The notes under the pieces were generated by a model that had not been told where the DNA came from, made no database searches, and was given only the letters and a program-made list of their open reading frames with translations. This document shows positions 41,329 to 49,720 of a DNA stretch of 64,000 nt, one piece after another (within the stretch, counting starts at the first letter, position 1; each line of letters begins with the position of its first letter). The stretch covers positions 2,480,001 through 2,544,000 of the forward strand of contig NZ_OZ209244.1 in NCBI RefSeq assembly GCF_964642095.1, given 5' to 3'. Source of the stretch: Fretibacterium fastidiosum (lineage in GTDB: Bacteria > Synergistota > Synergistia > Synergistales > Aminobacteriaceae). The translations under genes and the position numbers were made by a program.

Positions 41329-43044
41329 TCACCTCAGGGGCAGGACTTGGTGCCGAACCCCGCCGAACTCGACGTCGCGGAACCTGGCCTCCAGGGCCTT
41401 GACGTCCGCGGAGGCCAGGGCCCTGGGCGAGATGTCCTCCCCCTGAAAGAACCCCACCGGCCGCACGTCGTTCTGCCTGACCTTCAGGACGACCCCGATC
41501 CCCTTGAGGATCATCAACAGGTCCTCCCCCGCACCCTCCGGGTCGTCCGTCACCCTCTGAAACACGAAGGCGACCTCCGTGCTGTGCCGGACGCTCCGCA
41601 GCATGGATTCCTCATCTTCCCAAATTTGGACCAGACAATCCTTCAATGGTTTTGAGAGGCTGCGCCCTTGCGGGTAGACCCTCGCGTTGTTGAGGATCTC
41701 GCGCCGCTGCGACGTGGGGGCGACGCTGCTCTCCAGGTCCCGCAGGTACTCCTCCGGGTCCACGGCCATCGCGGCGACGATCCGCTTCCGGATCGAGTCG
41801 GCCCGCGGCCCGCGGCTCTCCCTGAGGCGTTCCAGCGCGTAATTGCCGTACCGCCCCAGGCTGAAGCGCATGTAGAGATAATCGAAGTCCTCCGGGGCGA
41901 TGCGTCCGCCCAGGAGCCGGTCGGCCTGGTTGTTCGCCGCCAGCCGGTAGGGGTCCAGCAGGGGGGAGTTCATGGCCGCGACGAGAAGCGTCATCATCAG
42001 GGCTGCCGCGACGTTGACCCGTCCGATGGCGGAGGGCCACTGGCGCATCAGGACGGCCCCCGCGTAGCCGACGCCCCATATCCCCGTCACCACCGCCAGG
42101 AACGCCGCCTGGATCCGGTCCACCGAGAGGCCGTACTGCTCCACCCGAAGCCCTAGAGAGTAGAGGCAGATCACCGTGTAGAAGGGGAGGCACAGGAGCG
42201 ATATCTGCGACAGCGCGTTGACGGCCTTGCCGGTGAAGGGGCTCCGCGTTCCGTCCAGCCAGGCGGCGTTCGCCAGCAGGATCGTCCCCAGTTCCAGGAG
42301 CAGGATGAGGGAGCTGGCCTGCCCCGTGCTCCACAGCGTCCGCAGCCCCGAATAGGGCAGGCAGGCGACAAACACGACGGAGAGCAGGGAGAAGGGGGGC
42401 AGGAGCCAGGCCAGGATGGAGAGGATCCACCGCCCCAGGGAGTCGATGCCGGGGTGCTTCAGCGCGACGAATATGGAGACGGCGATCGTGAGCGTGGAGA
42501 GGGGGACGGCCACCATGGGGTGGAACAGGACGTAGGGGACGAAGTTCAGCCCCACGATGTCGAAGAGCAGGCTGGCCGTCAGCAGCAGCCCCCAGAAGAC
42601 GGCCATGACGATGACGGCCTGAAAGAGCAGGAACAGGTTGCGACACAGCTGAAAGAATATCTCCGAGTAGGGCATTCTCCAGCTCCACGTGGCGATGCGG
42701 CACTGAAAGAAGGGGATCAGCAGGAAGACGGCCATGCAGGCCCGGATCACGTCCATCCTCTGAGACGGGACGAGGAAAAAGCCGTCGTTCACCGGCCAGA
42801 CGGACCACAGCCGATAGGCGTAGAAGACGGCGAGCACCAGGGACAACCCCATCAGGAAGCGCCGAAGCCGCCTGCCCCAGTGCTCCTGCGCCAGCCAGAA
42901 GACGAAGGGGACGATGACCACCAGCGTCAGCGGAACGCAGAGGAAGGGGCCGCTTCGGGTGACGGAATACGCCCCCAACAGGAGGCCCTGAGCGAGCGCC
43001 GAGACGACGACCCAGAGGCAGCGTTTGCGGTCGATGCTGTTCAT
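41329..43044 (-). CDS. DUF4153-type polytopic membrane protein
   Basis: 571 residues. About 12 hydrophobic segments fill the first 390 residues, and a soluble C-terminal part of about 180 residues follows. The RMDVIRACMAVFLLIPFFQC segment and WPVNDGFFLVPSQ fit the DUF4153 pattern as I know it. Function unknown for the family. The soluble tail has LYMRFSLGRYGNYALERL and could be periplasmic or cytosolic. Six bases after the DUF2993-like gene, so the two are co-translated partners. Confidence 0.7.
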   Translation of the reverse strand: MNSIDRKRCLWVVVSALAQGLLLGAYSVTRSGPFLCVPLTLVVIVPFVFWLAQEHWGRRLRRFLMGLSLVLAVFYAYRLWSVWPVNDGFFLVPSQRMDVIRACMAVFLLIPFFQCRIATWSWRMPYSEIFFQLCRNLFLLFQAVIVMAVFWGLLLTASLLFDIVGLNFVPYVLFHPMVAVPLSTLTIAVSIFVALKHPGIDSLGRWILSILAWLLPPFSLLSVVFVACLPYSGLRTLWSTGQASSLILLLELGTILLANAAWLDGTRSPFTGKAVNALSQISLLCLPFYTVICLYSLGLRVEQYGLSVDRIQAAFLAVVTGIWGVGYAGAVLMRQWPSAIGRVNVAAALMMTLLVAAMNSPLLDPYRLAANNQADRLLGGRIAPEDFDYLYMRFSLGRYGNYALERLRESRGPRADSIRKRIVAAMAVDPEEYLRDLESSVAPTSQRREILNNARVYPQGRSLSKPLKDCLVQIWEDEESMLRSVRHSTEVAFVFQRVTDDPEGAGEDLLMILKGIGVVLKVRQNDVRPVGFFQGEDISPRALASADVKALEARFRDVEFGGVRHQVLPLR

Positions 43045-43050
43045 CGACGC

Positions 43051-43839
43051 CTACCGCGCGGTGTAATGATAGGTGACGCCGCGCTCCATCGGCTCCGGCA
43101 GCACGCGGGTGGAGAGGATGGCGCGGCCCTCCTCCAATTCGACCTTGTGCAGGCTCATCGGCAGGGGGAAGCGGTTGAGGTCCAGCAGGGGCTGAATCTG
43201 GGACAGGGCCTGATTCGTGATGTAGTCCGGCAGGTCGAGGCGATTGATCTTCACCTGCGGGTCCTTCAGCCACAGCTCCTTGTTCCCCACGATCTTGAGT
43301 CCGCTGTCGATCTCGATCAGAATGTCCAGCGTGACGAAGAGCACCTTCGCCATGTAATAGCCCCGGCCCTTCAGCCCCTCCGGCGCGATGGTCATGGCGA
43401 CATGGCGCCAGTGGTCGTCCTCGCCGAAGGTCCTGGCCTCCAGGCTGCGGTTGATGTCGTCCTGGAGGATGCGCCCATAGGCGTAGATTCGGAGCGCGCT
43501 CCTGCACTCCACGTCGCCCGACGCCCAATTCTCCGGCGCGTTGAACTGCACGTCCAGCATACGGAACGTCAGTTTGTCCAGCCTCACGCCCTCGATCATG
43601 ACGCCCGTCAGGTCCATGTACAGGTCCCGGTAGCGACCCGAGGCGTCCGGCTCTCCGTCGATGGTAAGCGTGAGCTCCTCCGGCGTGAAGCGGTTGACGT
43701 AAAAGGCCAGGAGGCGCGACGTCGGGTCCTTCGGCTCGATCCCGCCCCTGAACTCGAAATCCGACGCGGCAGCCGCGCCCTCCCACGCGAAGCACAACAG
43801 CGCGAGCGCACAAAGCCACGATTTAAAAGACGCCCTCAT
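43051..43839 (-). CDS. Exported LmeA-like (DUF2993) lipid-binding protein
   Basis: 262 residues. Signal peptide MRASFKSWLCALALLCFAWE cut around AAAA-SD. The body has beta-strand-like repeats and the segment VRLDKLTFRMLDVQFN and RILQDDINRSLEA, like LmeA/DUF2993 proteins that bind lipids, e.g. in lipoglycan or envelope assembly. ATG at 43839 with GAGGGGG upstream; the frame can reach TTG 43857. Its pairing with a multi-helix protein suggests a periplasm/membrane function, but this is inference. Confidence 0.6.
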   Translation of the reverse strand: MRASFKSWLCALALLCFAWEGAAAASDFEFRGGIEPKDPTSRLLAFYVNRFTPEELTLTIDGEPDASGRYRDLYMDLTGVMIEGVRLDKLTFRMLDVQFNAPENWASGDVECRSALRIYAYGRILQDDINRSLEARTFGEDDHWRHVAMTIAPEGLKGRGYYMAKVLFVTLDILIEIDSGLKIVGNKELWLKDPQVKINRLDLPDYITNQALSQIQPLLDLNRFPLPMSLHKVELEEGRAILSTRVLPEPMERGVTYHYTAR

Positions 43840-43969
43840 GATCGACGACCCCCTCAAAGATTTACGGAACCGGACGTTCCATCCCCTGTATTATAGACCA
43901 TCGGAGACCATCGGACGGTCGTGGCGCGAAAGCCCCTGAAGCGACCACGCCGCGCGGGCAAAGCCAAAG

Positions 43970-44004
43970 AGGCGGGTCCGGGGCGATGCGCCCCGGACCC
44001 GCCT
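43970..44004 (-). terminator. Terminator behind nifJ
   Basis: A perfect 16-base stem AGGCGGGTCCGGGGCG / CGCCCCGGACCCGCCT with a three-base loop, 28 bases past the nifJ stop; TCTTTGGCTTTG follows on minus. Very strong stem, moderate U tract. Confidence 0.85.
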
Positions 44005-44031
44005 GGTCGCCTGTATTCAGCCGGCGGATGT

Positions 44032-47000
44032 TTACGCCTTGACGGGCACCGGGCCCATCTCCGCCATCGCCTTGTAGGTTTCGTAGCGCTCGCGCGCCTC
44101 CTGCGCGGCCTGCTCGAAGAGCTTGTCCGCGATGTCCGGGAAGCCCAGCTTCAGGGAGGCGTAGCGCACCTCGCTCATCAGGAACTCCTTGTAGTCCTTC
44201 GTCGGCGCCTTGGAGTCCAGGATGAAGGGGTTCTTACCCTCCGCGGCAAGGCTCGGATTGCAACGGTACAGGTGCCAGTAGCCCGCCTCGACGGCGTTCT
44301 TGGACTGAGCCTGGGTCTTGCCCATGCCCGCCTTGATGCCGTGGTTGATGCAGGGGGCATAGGCGATGATCAGGGAGGGCCCCTTATGGGCTTCGGCCTC
44401 CTTCAGCGCCTTGAGCAGCTGGTTCTTGTCGGCGCCCATGGCCACCTGCGCCACGTACACGTGTCCGTAGGTCATGGCCATGCGGCCCAGGTCCTTTTTG
44501 CGCACGCGCTTGCCGCTCGCAGCGAACTGCGCGATCGCCGCGGTGGGCGTGGACTTGGAGGCCTGACCGCCCGTGTTGGAGTAGACCTCGGTGTCCAGCA
44601 CGAGGACGTTGATGTCCTCTCCGCTGCCCAGGACGTGATCCAGGCCGCCGTAGCCGATGTCGTAGCCCCAGCCGTCGCCGCCGAAGATCCAGACGGACTT
44701 CTTCACCAGGTAATCGTGGTACTCCGCGATCTTCGAGAACTCCGCCATGGCCTCGTCGCCGAGGTCCGCGTGCTCGTGCTCGTGACCGCCGCAGCAGCAG
44801 AACACCTCGTCCAGGAGCTCCTCCACCTTCGCCGCGGACGCCTTGGACTTCTCGCCGTCCAGGTGCGTGTCCAGCCACTCCTGAAGGACCTTCTTGTACT
44901 CCTCCGGGACGCACTCCATCTTGATCAGGCTCGTCACAGCCTCCACCAGGTAGTTCGTCTTGACGTTGACGGAGAGCTTCATGCCGTACCCGTACTCGGC
45001 GTTGTCCTCGAACAGCGAGTTCGCCCAGGCCGGGCCGCGGCCCTCGGCGTTGACCGTGTAGGGCATGTTGGGCGCGGAGCCGCCCCAGATGGAGGAGCAG
45101 CCCGTGGCGTTGGCGATGATCATGCGGTCGCCGAAGAGCTGGGTGATCAGCTTGGCGTAGGGCGTCTCGCCGCAGCCGGCGCAGGCGCCGCTGAACTCCA
45201 GGAGCGGGCGCTGGAACTGGCTGCCCTGGACGGTGAACTTGTCGACGACCTTGTCCTTGTCCGCCACGCCCTCGACGGCGTAGGTCCAGTTGTCGATCTC
45301 CCCCTCCTGAGAGGCCGTGGGCTTCATCTCGAGGGCCTTCACCGGGCAGATGTCCGCGCAGTTGCCGCAGCCCAGGCAGTCCAGGGTGTCCACCTGGATC
45401 TTGTACCGGTAGCCCGCCTCCTTGAGCGCCTTGGCCTTGGGGTCGACGGCGCCGAAGTCCTTCGGCGCGGCCTCCTGCTCGGCGGCGTCCAGGAGGAACG
45501 GCCGGATGGCCGCGTGGGGACAGACCATGGAGCACTGGTTGCACTGGATGCACTTCTCGCCGTTCCACTCCGGCACGTTGACCGCCACGCCCCGCTTCTC
45601 GTAGGCTGCGGTGCCGGAGGGGAAGCGGCCGTCCACGTACTCGCCCGTGAAGGCGCTGGCGGGCAGATCGTTGCCCTTCTGGGCGTTGATCACCTGGCAT
45701 TGCCCGGTCACGAACTCCGGGATCTCGTCCGGCACACCGCGCTTCTGCACGACCTGGTCCGGCGCGGCGCTCCAGCCCTCCGGGATCTTGATCTCGATGA
45801 GGCTCTTCAGGCCCGCGTCCACGGCGTCGTGGTTCATCTTGACGACCTTCTCGCCCTTGCGGCCGTAGGTATCGACGATGGCCTGCTTCATGTACTGCAC
45901 CGCGTCGTCGATGGGGATGACGTTCGCCAGCTTGAAGAACGCGGCCTGCATGATGGAGTTCGTGCGGTTGCCCAGGCCGATCTTCTGGGCCTCGTCCACG
46001 GCGTTGATGACGTAGAACTTCGCGCCCAGGTTCGCCAGCTTGCGCTTCAGGTCGGAGGGCAGGTGCTCCTCGAGGGCCTCCGGCGTCGTCCACTGCGTGT
46101 TGAGGAGGAACGTTCCGCCCTTCTTCAGGCCGGCCGTCAGGTCGTACTGGTTGACGTACTCCTGCTTGTGGCAGGCGATGAAGTCCGCGGAGTCGATGAG
46201 GTAGGTGGACTTGATGGGGGACTTGCCGAAGCGCAGGTGGGACACCGTGATGCCGCCCGACTTCTTGGAGTCGTAGTCGAAGTAGCCCTGCGCGTACATG
46301 TCGGTGTGGTCGCCGATGATCTTGATGGAGTTCTTGTTGGCGCCCACCGTGCCGTCGGAGCCGAGGCCCCAGAACTTGCAGCAGACCGTGCCCTCCGCCG
46401 CGGTGTCGATGTGGTCCTGCATCGGCAGGGAGCTGTCGTTCACGTCGTCCACGATGCCGATGGTGAAGTCGTTGCGGGGCTCGTAGAGCTTCAGGTTGTC
46501 GAACACCGTCTTGATGCAGCTCGGCGTCGTGTCCTTGGAGCCCAGGCCGTAGCGGCCGCCCACGACCTTCGGGGCGTTGGGGCCGTAGTCGAAGAACATG
46601 GAACGGACGTCCTCGTAGAGAGGGCCGCCCAGGGCGCCCGTCTCCTTGCAGCGGTCCAGCACGGCGATGGCCTTGACCGTGGAGGGGAGCGCCCGGAAGA
46701 AGTACTTCGGGGAGAACGGGCGGTAGAGGTGCACCTCGATGAGGCCCACCTTCTCGCCCCTGGCGTTCATCCAGTCCACGACCTCCTCCGTCGCCTGGCA
46801 GACGGAGCCGATGGCGACGACGACGCGCTCCGCGTCCGGCGCGCCGTAGTACTGGAACGGGTAGTACTCCCGGCCGTGGAGCTTCGACACCTGGCGCATG
46901 TACTCCGCCACCACGTCGGGCACGCGGTCGAAGTAGGGCTGCGACGCCTCCTTGGCCTGGAAGAAGATGTCCGGGTTCTGGGCCGTGCCCTTGACGAAGG

Positions 47001-47637
47001 GGTTCTCCGGGCGCATGGCGCGCTCGCGGAACGCCTCGATGGCGTCGTAGTCCACCAGCTTCGCCAGGTCCGCGTAGTCGTAGACGTCGATCTTCTGGAT
47101 CTCGTGGGACGTGCGGAAGCCGTCGAAGAAGTTCAGCACGGGCACGCTCGTCTCGATGGCCGTCAGGTGGGCCACCGCGGCCAGGTCCGCCGCCTCCTGC
47201 ACGCTGCCGGCGGCCAGCATCGTGAAGCCCGTCATGCGGCAGGTCATGACGTCGCTGTGGTCCCCGAAGATGGAGAGCGCGTGGGTCGCCAGGGCACGGG
47301 CGGAGACGTGGAACACTCCCGGCAGGAGCTCTCCCGCGATCTTGAACATGTTCGGCAGCATCAGGAGGAGCCCCTGGGACGCCGTGAAGGTGCTGGCCAG
47401 GGCGCCGGCGGAGAGCGCGCCGTGGATCGCGCCGGCCGCGCCGCCCTCGGACTGCATCTCCGTCACCTTGACGGTCTTGCCGAAGATGTTCTTGCGGCCG
47501 TGGGCCGCCCACTCGTCGATGTGCTCCGGCATGGGCGACGAGGGCGTGATCGGGTAGATCGTCGCCATCTCGGAGAACGCATAGGCGACGTGAGCGACCG
47601 CCTCGTTTCCGTCCATCGTTTTCCAGTTACGCTTCAT
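44032..47637 (-). CDS. nifJ: Pyruvate:ferredoxin (flavodoxin) oxidoreductase, single-chain
   Basis: 1201 residues. Oxidises pyruvate with CoA to acetyl-CoA and CO2 while reducing ferredoxin, the key energy step in amino-acid fermenters. Order of domains: I/II (YPITPSSPMPEHIDEWAA and EGGAAGAIHGAL, 20-260), III (the GGITVSHLRFG block), the two 4Fe-4S clusters (CIQCNQCSMVCP near 682-693 and CLGCGNCADICP near 737-748), then the TPP domain (GDGWGYDIGYGGLDHVL, EVYSNTGGQASKST, about 930-1010) with a third cluster's Cys (CAGCGE). Full-length. GAGGGGG before ATG 47637. Confidence 0.98.
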   Translation of the reverse strand: MKRNWKTMDGNEAVAHVAYAFSEMATIYPITPSSPMPEHIDEWAAHGRKNIFGKTVKVTEMQSEGGAAGAIHGALSAGALASTFTASQGLLLMLPNMFKIAGELLPGVFHVSARALATHALSIFGDHSDVMTCRMTGFTMLAAGSVQEAADLAAVAHLTAIETSVPVLNFFDGFRTSHEIQKIDVYDYADLAKLVDYDAIEAFRERAMRPENPFVKGTAQNPDIFFQAKEASQPYFDRVPDVVAEYMRQVSKLHGREYYPFQYYGAPDAERVVVAIGSVCQATEEVVDWMNARGEKVGLIEVHLYRPFSPKYFFRALPSTVKAIAVLDRCKETGALGGPLYEDVRSMFFDYGPNAPKVVGGRYGLGSKDTTPSCIKTVFDNLKLYEPRNDFTIGIVDDVNDSSLPMQDHIDTAAEGTVCCKFWGLGSDGTVGANKNSIKIIGDHTDMYAQGYFDYDSKKSGGITVSHLRFGKSPIKSTYLIDSADFIACHKQEYVNQYDLTAGLKKGGTFLLNTQWTTPEALEEHLPSDLKRKLANLGAKFYVINAVDEAQKIGLGNRTNSIMQAAFFKLANVIPIDDAVQYMKQAIVDTYGRKGEKVVKMNHDAVDAGLKSLIEIKIPEGWSAAPDQVVQKRGVPDEIPEFVTGQCQVINAQKGNDLPASAFTGEYVDGRFPSGTAAYEKRGVAVNVPEWNGEKCIQCNQCSMVCPHAAIRPFLLDAAEQEAAPKDFGAVDPKAKALKEAGYRYKIQVDTLDCLGCGNCADICPVKALEMKPTASQEGEIDNWTYAVEGVADKDKVVDKFTVQGSQFQRPLLEFSGACAGCGETPYAKLITQLFGDRMIIANATGCSSIWGGSAPNMPYTVNAEGRGPAWANSLFEDNAEYGYGMKLSVNVKTNYLVEAVTSLIKMECVPEEYKKVLQEWLDTHLDGEKSKASAAKVEELLDEVFCCCGGHEHEHADLGDEAMAEFSKIAEYHDYLVKKSVWIFGGDGWGYDIGYGGLDHVLGSGEDINVLVLDTEVYSNTGGQASKSTPTAAIAQFAASGKRVRKKDLGRMAMTYGHVYVAQVAMGADKNQLLKALKEAEAHKGPSLIIAYAPCINHGIKAGMGKTQAQSKNAVEAGYWHLYRCNPSLAAEGKNPFILDSKAPTKDYKEFLMSEVRYASLKLGFPDIADKLFEQAAQEARERYETYKAMAEMGPVPVKA

Positions 47638-48011
47638 GAAAAGATAACCCCCCTCAAAATGAATCCGACGGGAAGCCCAAAGGCTCCCTACGGCAAAGAA
47701 GACCGGCCCTCCCGCGCACTGCGCGTCGCCCGCGCCCCCTTTCGGAAGAGCCCAACGCAAAAAAATCCAGAAGGACACAATCCAAGACTTCTTCAACTCT
47801 TATTGTACTACAATCCGCGCAATTTTGAGCGCCCCCCGCGCATCCGCCGTGCCCGCGCCGCCGCGGAGAAAAATCGAGGTCCGATGCGCTGCGGCGTGCG
47901 CAAAGACGTTTTTCCGTGTAAAATTAAGGAAGTCTTTCGACAGGCGGGCTCCGCCGGGCACGCGGCGGCGCCAATTTGCAGGAAACTGCGGAAAGAAGAG
48001 GTCATGATACC
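47638..48011. other. Divergent intergenic region, nifJ / Synergist-CTERM gene
   Basis: About 370 bases. It holds both promoters but no gene was recognised. The long plus frames over this region are shadows. It includes the palindrome at 47802-47814 and an AT-rich stretch (47905-47930) before the plus gene. Clear -35/-10 pairs could not be assigned. Confidence 0.45.
47802..47814. promoter_or_regulatory. Palindrome ATTGTA-C-TACAAT, candidate operator
   Basis: Perfect 6-1-6 palindrome in the nifJ upstream region. On minus its TACAAT arm is also a -10-like box. Such a palindrome on a promoter is a usual repressor site. It does not match any operator I can name, and the regulator is unknown. Confidence 0.45.
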
Positions 48012-49616
48012 ATGAAGAGAGCACATTCCGTCCTGACGCTGGCGCTTCTGGCGTGCCTTGCGGCAGGCCCGGCAAGCGCGGCGACGTTCACGGTGACGAC
48101 CGAGGCCGACGGCGGCCCGGGCTCCCTGCGTCAGGCCGTCGCCAGCGCCAACGCCAACGGCGAGTCCAACGTCATCAACGTCGCCCAGGGGGTCCGGACC
48201 ATTCGGACCTCCTCCGAGATGCCCATCACCTCGAACCTCGAGCTCGACGGACGGGGCGTCACCATCGAGGGCAACTCCACCCGCATCTTCAACGTCTCCG
48301 GGGGCACGGTCGCCTTCCGTCGGATCACCTTCACCAAGGGTACGGCGCCCTCTCTCCAGAGCGGCGGCGCCGTGCTGGTGAGCGGGAACGCGAACGCGCA
48401 GTTCACGAACTGCACGTTCTTCGGCAACACTGCAAGCGTGGCGGGCGGCGCGGTCTGCGTGGACAGCGGCAGCCTGAACAGCACGACGTTCCAGTTCTGC
48501 ACCATCGCGGGCAACAGCGCCGCCAGCGGCGGAGGCGTGGCCGTGGCGAACGGCGTGGCCAGCTTCCTGGGCGTCATCGCCGTGGGCAACCGCTCGACGG
48601 GGAGCGGCGCGGGCGACGACCTCCGCTTCGAGGGAACGGGCGCCATCTCCTCCGTGCGCTACAACGTCCTTGGGACCTCAAACGCCAGCGCCGGACCGGG
48701 AAGCCTGACGAACCAGAAAGCGGAGGACGTCTTCCTGACGGCTCCCCTCAAGCTCGAAAGCGTGAAGGACGTCCAGGTCCTGAAGCTCGCCGGCGCCTCC
48801 CCCGCGCGCGACCTGGTCCCCACCGCAGCAGCCGGCGTCGTCTCCATCGACGAGTGCGGCACGCCGCGTCCTCAGCTCGGCGGTTACGACGCGGGAGCCT
48901 TCGAGGCCACCCCGGTGGCCCTCGTCAGCGCGGACCTCACCGGGGCGCCCTACGTCCAGCTGGGGCACAGCGCGTCCTACGACGTCAGGTTCTTCCCCGT
49001 GGACGCCTCCCTGGACGGCAGCGTCCATCCGGGGGGCGTCGAATGGGTCGTTGGCGACGCCACCGTGCTCAGCGTGGACCGATACGGGCGCGTCACGGCC
49101 CTCCGCGAGGGCGTGACCACCCTGACCGCCGTCGTTCACGGCTGGACGGCCTCGGGCGCAAAGGCCTCCGCGTCGTCCCGTCCCCTCACCGTCCGGGTCG
49201 GAAGGGACGCCCCCATCGTGCTTCTCGACATGGCCCCCATCCCGGATCAGACGCTGACCCCGAACCAGGTCCGCGTCGTCACCCCGACGGTGCGGACGAC
49301 ACTGAACGGCGAGACCCTCGCCGTGCCCTACACGCTTCAGGTCACCTCGTCCAGCACTGCCGGCGTCGTGGACGCGGCCGTGCTGGACGGCAGGACGATC
49401 CAGCTGACGGGTCGCGCCCTGGGCACGACCTCCGTCGCCGTCACCGCCTCCGCGAACCTCAGCGGCAGCGGCTACTCCACCGCCACCACGACCAGCAGGT
49501 CGTTCGTCGTCACGGTGCGGGAGCAGAAGTCCGGGAAGGGCGGCGGCTGCAACGCGGCATCGAGCGGCCTGGCCATGGCCCTGGCAGCGGCGTTCCTCCT
49601 GAGGCGCAGGGCGTAA
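48012..49616 (+). CDS. Exported beta-helix/Ig-like protein with Synergist-CTERM sorting signal
   Basis: 534 residues. Signal peptide MKRAHSVLTLALLACLAAGP, cut near ASA-AT. The first section (about 25-310) begins FTVTTEADGGPGSLRQAVAS, the CSLREA/choice-of-anchor type start, and continues as right-handed beta-helix (repeats with FTNCTFFGNTA and FQFCTIAGNSA). A Big_2-like domain follows (EWVVGDATVLSVDRYGRVTA), then a further Ig-like part. The last 25 residues, GGGCNAASSG, a hydrophobic AMALAAAFLL and RRRA, match the Synergist-CTERM pattern (TIGR04564), which is proposed to mark proteins for a sorting protease. ATG at 48012 gives a proper signal peptide. Confidence 0.9.
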   Translation: MKRAHSVLTLALLACLAAGPASAATFTVTTEADGGPGSLRQAVASANANGESNVINVAQGVRTIRTSSEMPITSNLELDGRGVTIEGNSTRIFNVSGGTVAFRRITFTKGTAPSLQSGGAVLVSGNANAQFTNCTFFGNTASVAGGAVCVDSGSLNSTTFQFCTIAGNSAASGGGVAVANGVASFLGVIAVGNRSTGSGAGDDLRFEGTGAISSVRYNVLGTSNASAGPGSLTNQKAEDVFLTAPLKLESVKDVQVLKLAGASPARDLVPTAAAGVVSIDECGTPRPQLGGYDAGAFEATPVALVSADLTGAPYVQLGHSASYDVRFFPVDASLDGSVHPGGVEWVVGDATVLSVDRYGRVTALREGVTTLTAVVHGWTASGAKASASSRPLTVRVGRDAPIVLLDMAPIPDQTLTPNQVRVVTPTVRTTLNGETLAVPYTLQVTSSSTAGVVDAAVLDGRTIQLTGRALGTTSVAVTASANLSGSGYSTATTTSRSFVVTVREQKSGKGGGCNAASSGLAMALAAAFLLRRRA

Positions 49617-49635
49617 GGCCCCCGGTCAAAAACAG

Positions 49636-49685
49636 TCGGGACGGCGAGGCTGGAAGGTCAACACACCTCCCCCTCGCCGTCCCGA
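49636..49685 (+). terminator. Terminator behind the Synergist-CTERM gene
   Basis: Stem TCGGGACGGCGAGG / CCTCGCCGTCCCGA with about 22 bases of loop, followed by ATTTAT. It sits 20 bases past the stop and 36 bases before the next gene. Confidence 0.75.
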
Positions 49686-49720
49686 ATTTATCCCTATCCC
49701 ACACGATGGAGAAACGCTGA

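Noticed and set aside
42454..43896. A plus-strand open frame of 480 codons opposite the DUF4153/DUF2993 genes
   Set aside because: Low-complexity shadow rich in Gln/His/Arg/Asp. The minus-strand genes have signal peptide, helices and binding sites.
43921..48015. A plus-strand open frame of 1364 codons
   Set aside because: It lies exactly opposite nifJ. It has Ala/Arg/Val/Leu/His-rich composition typical of the complement of a GC-rich gene and no family resemblance; nifJ is unambiguous.
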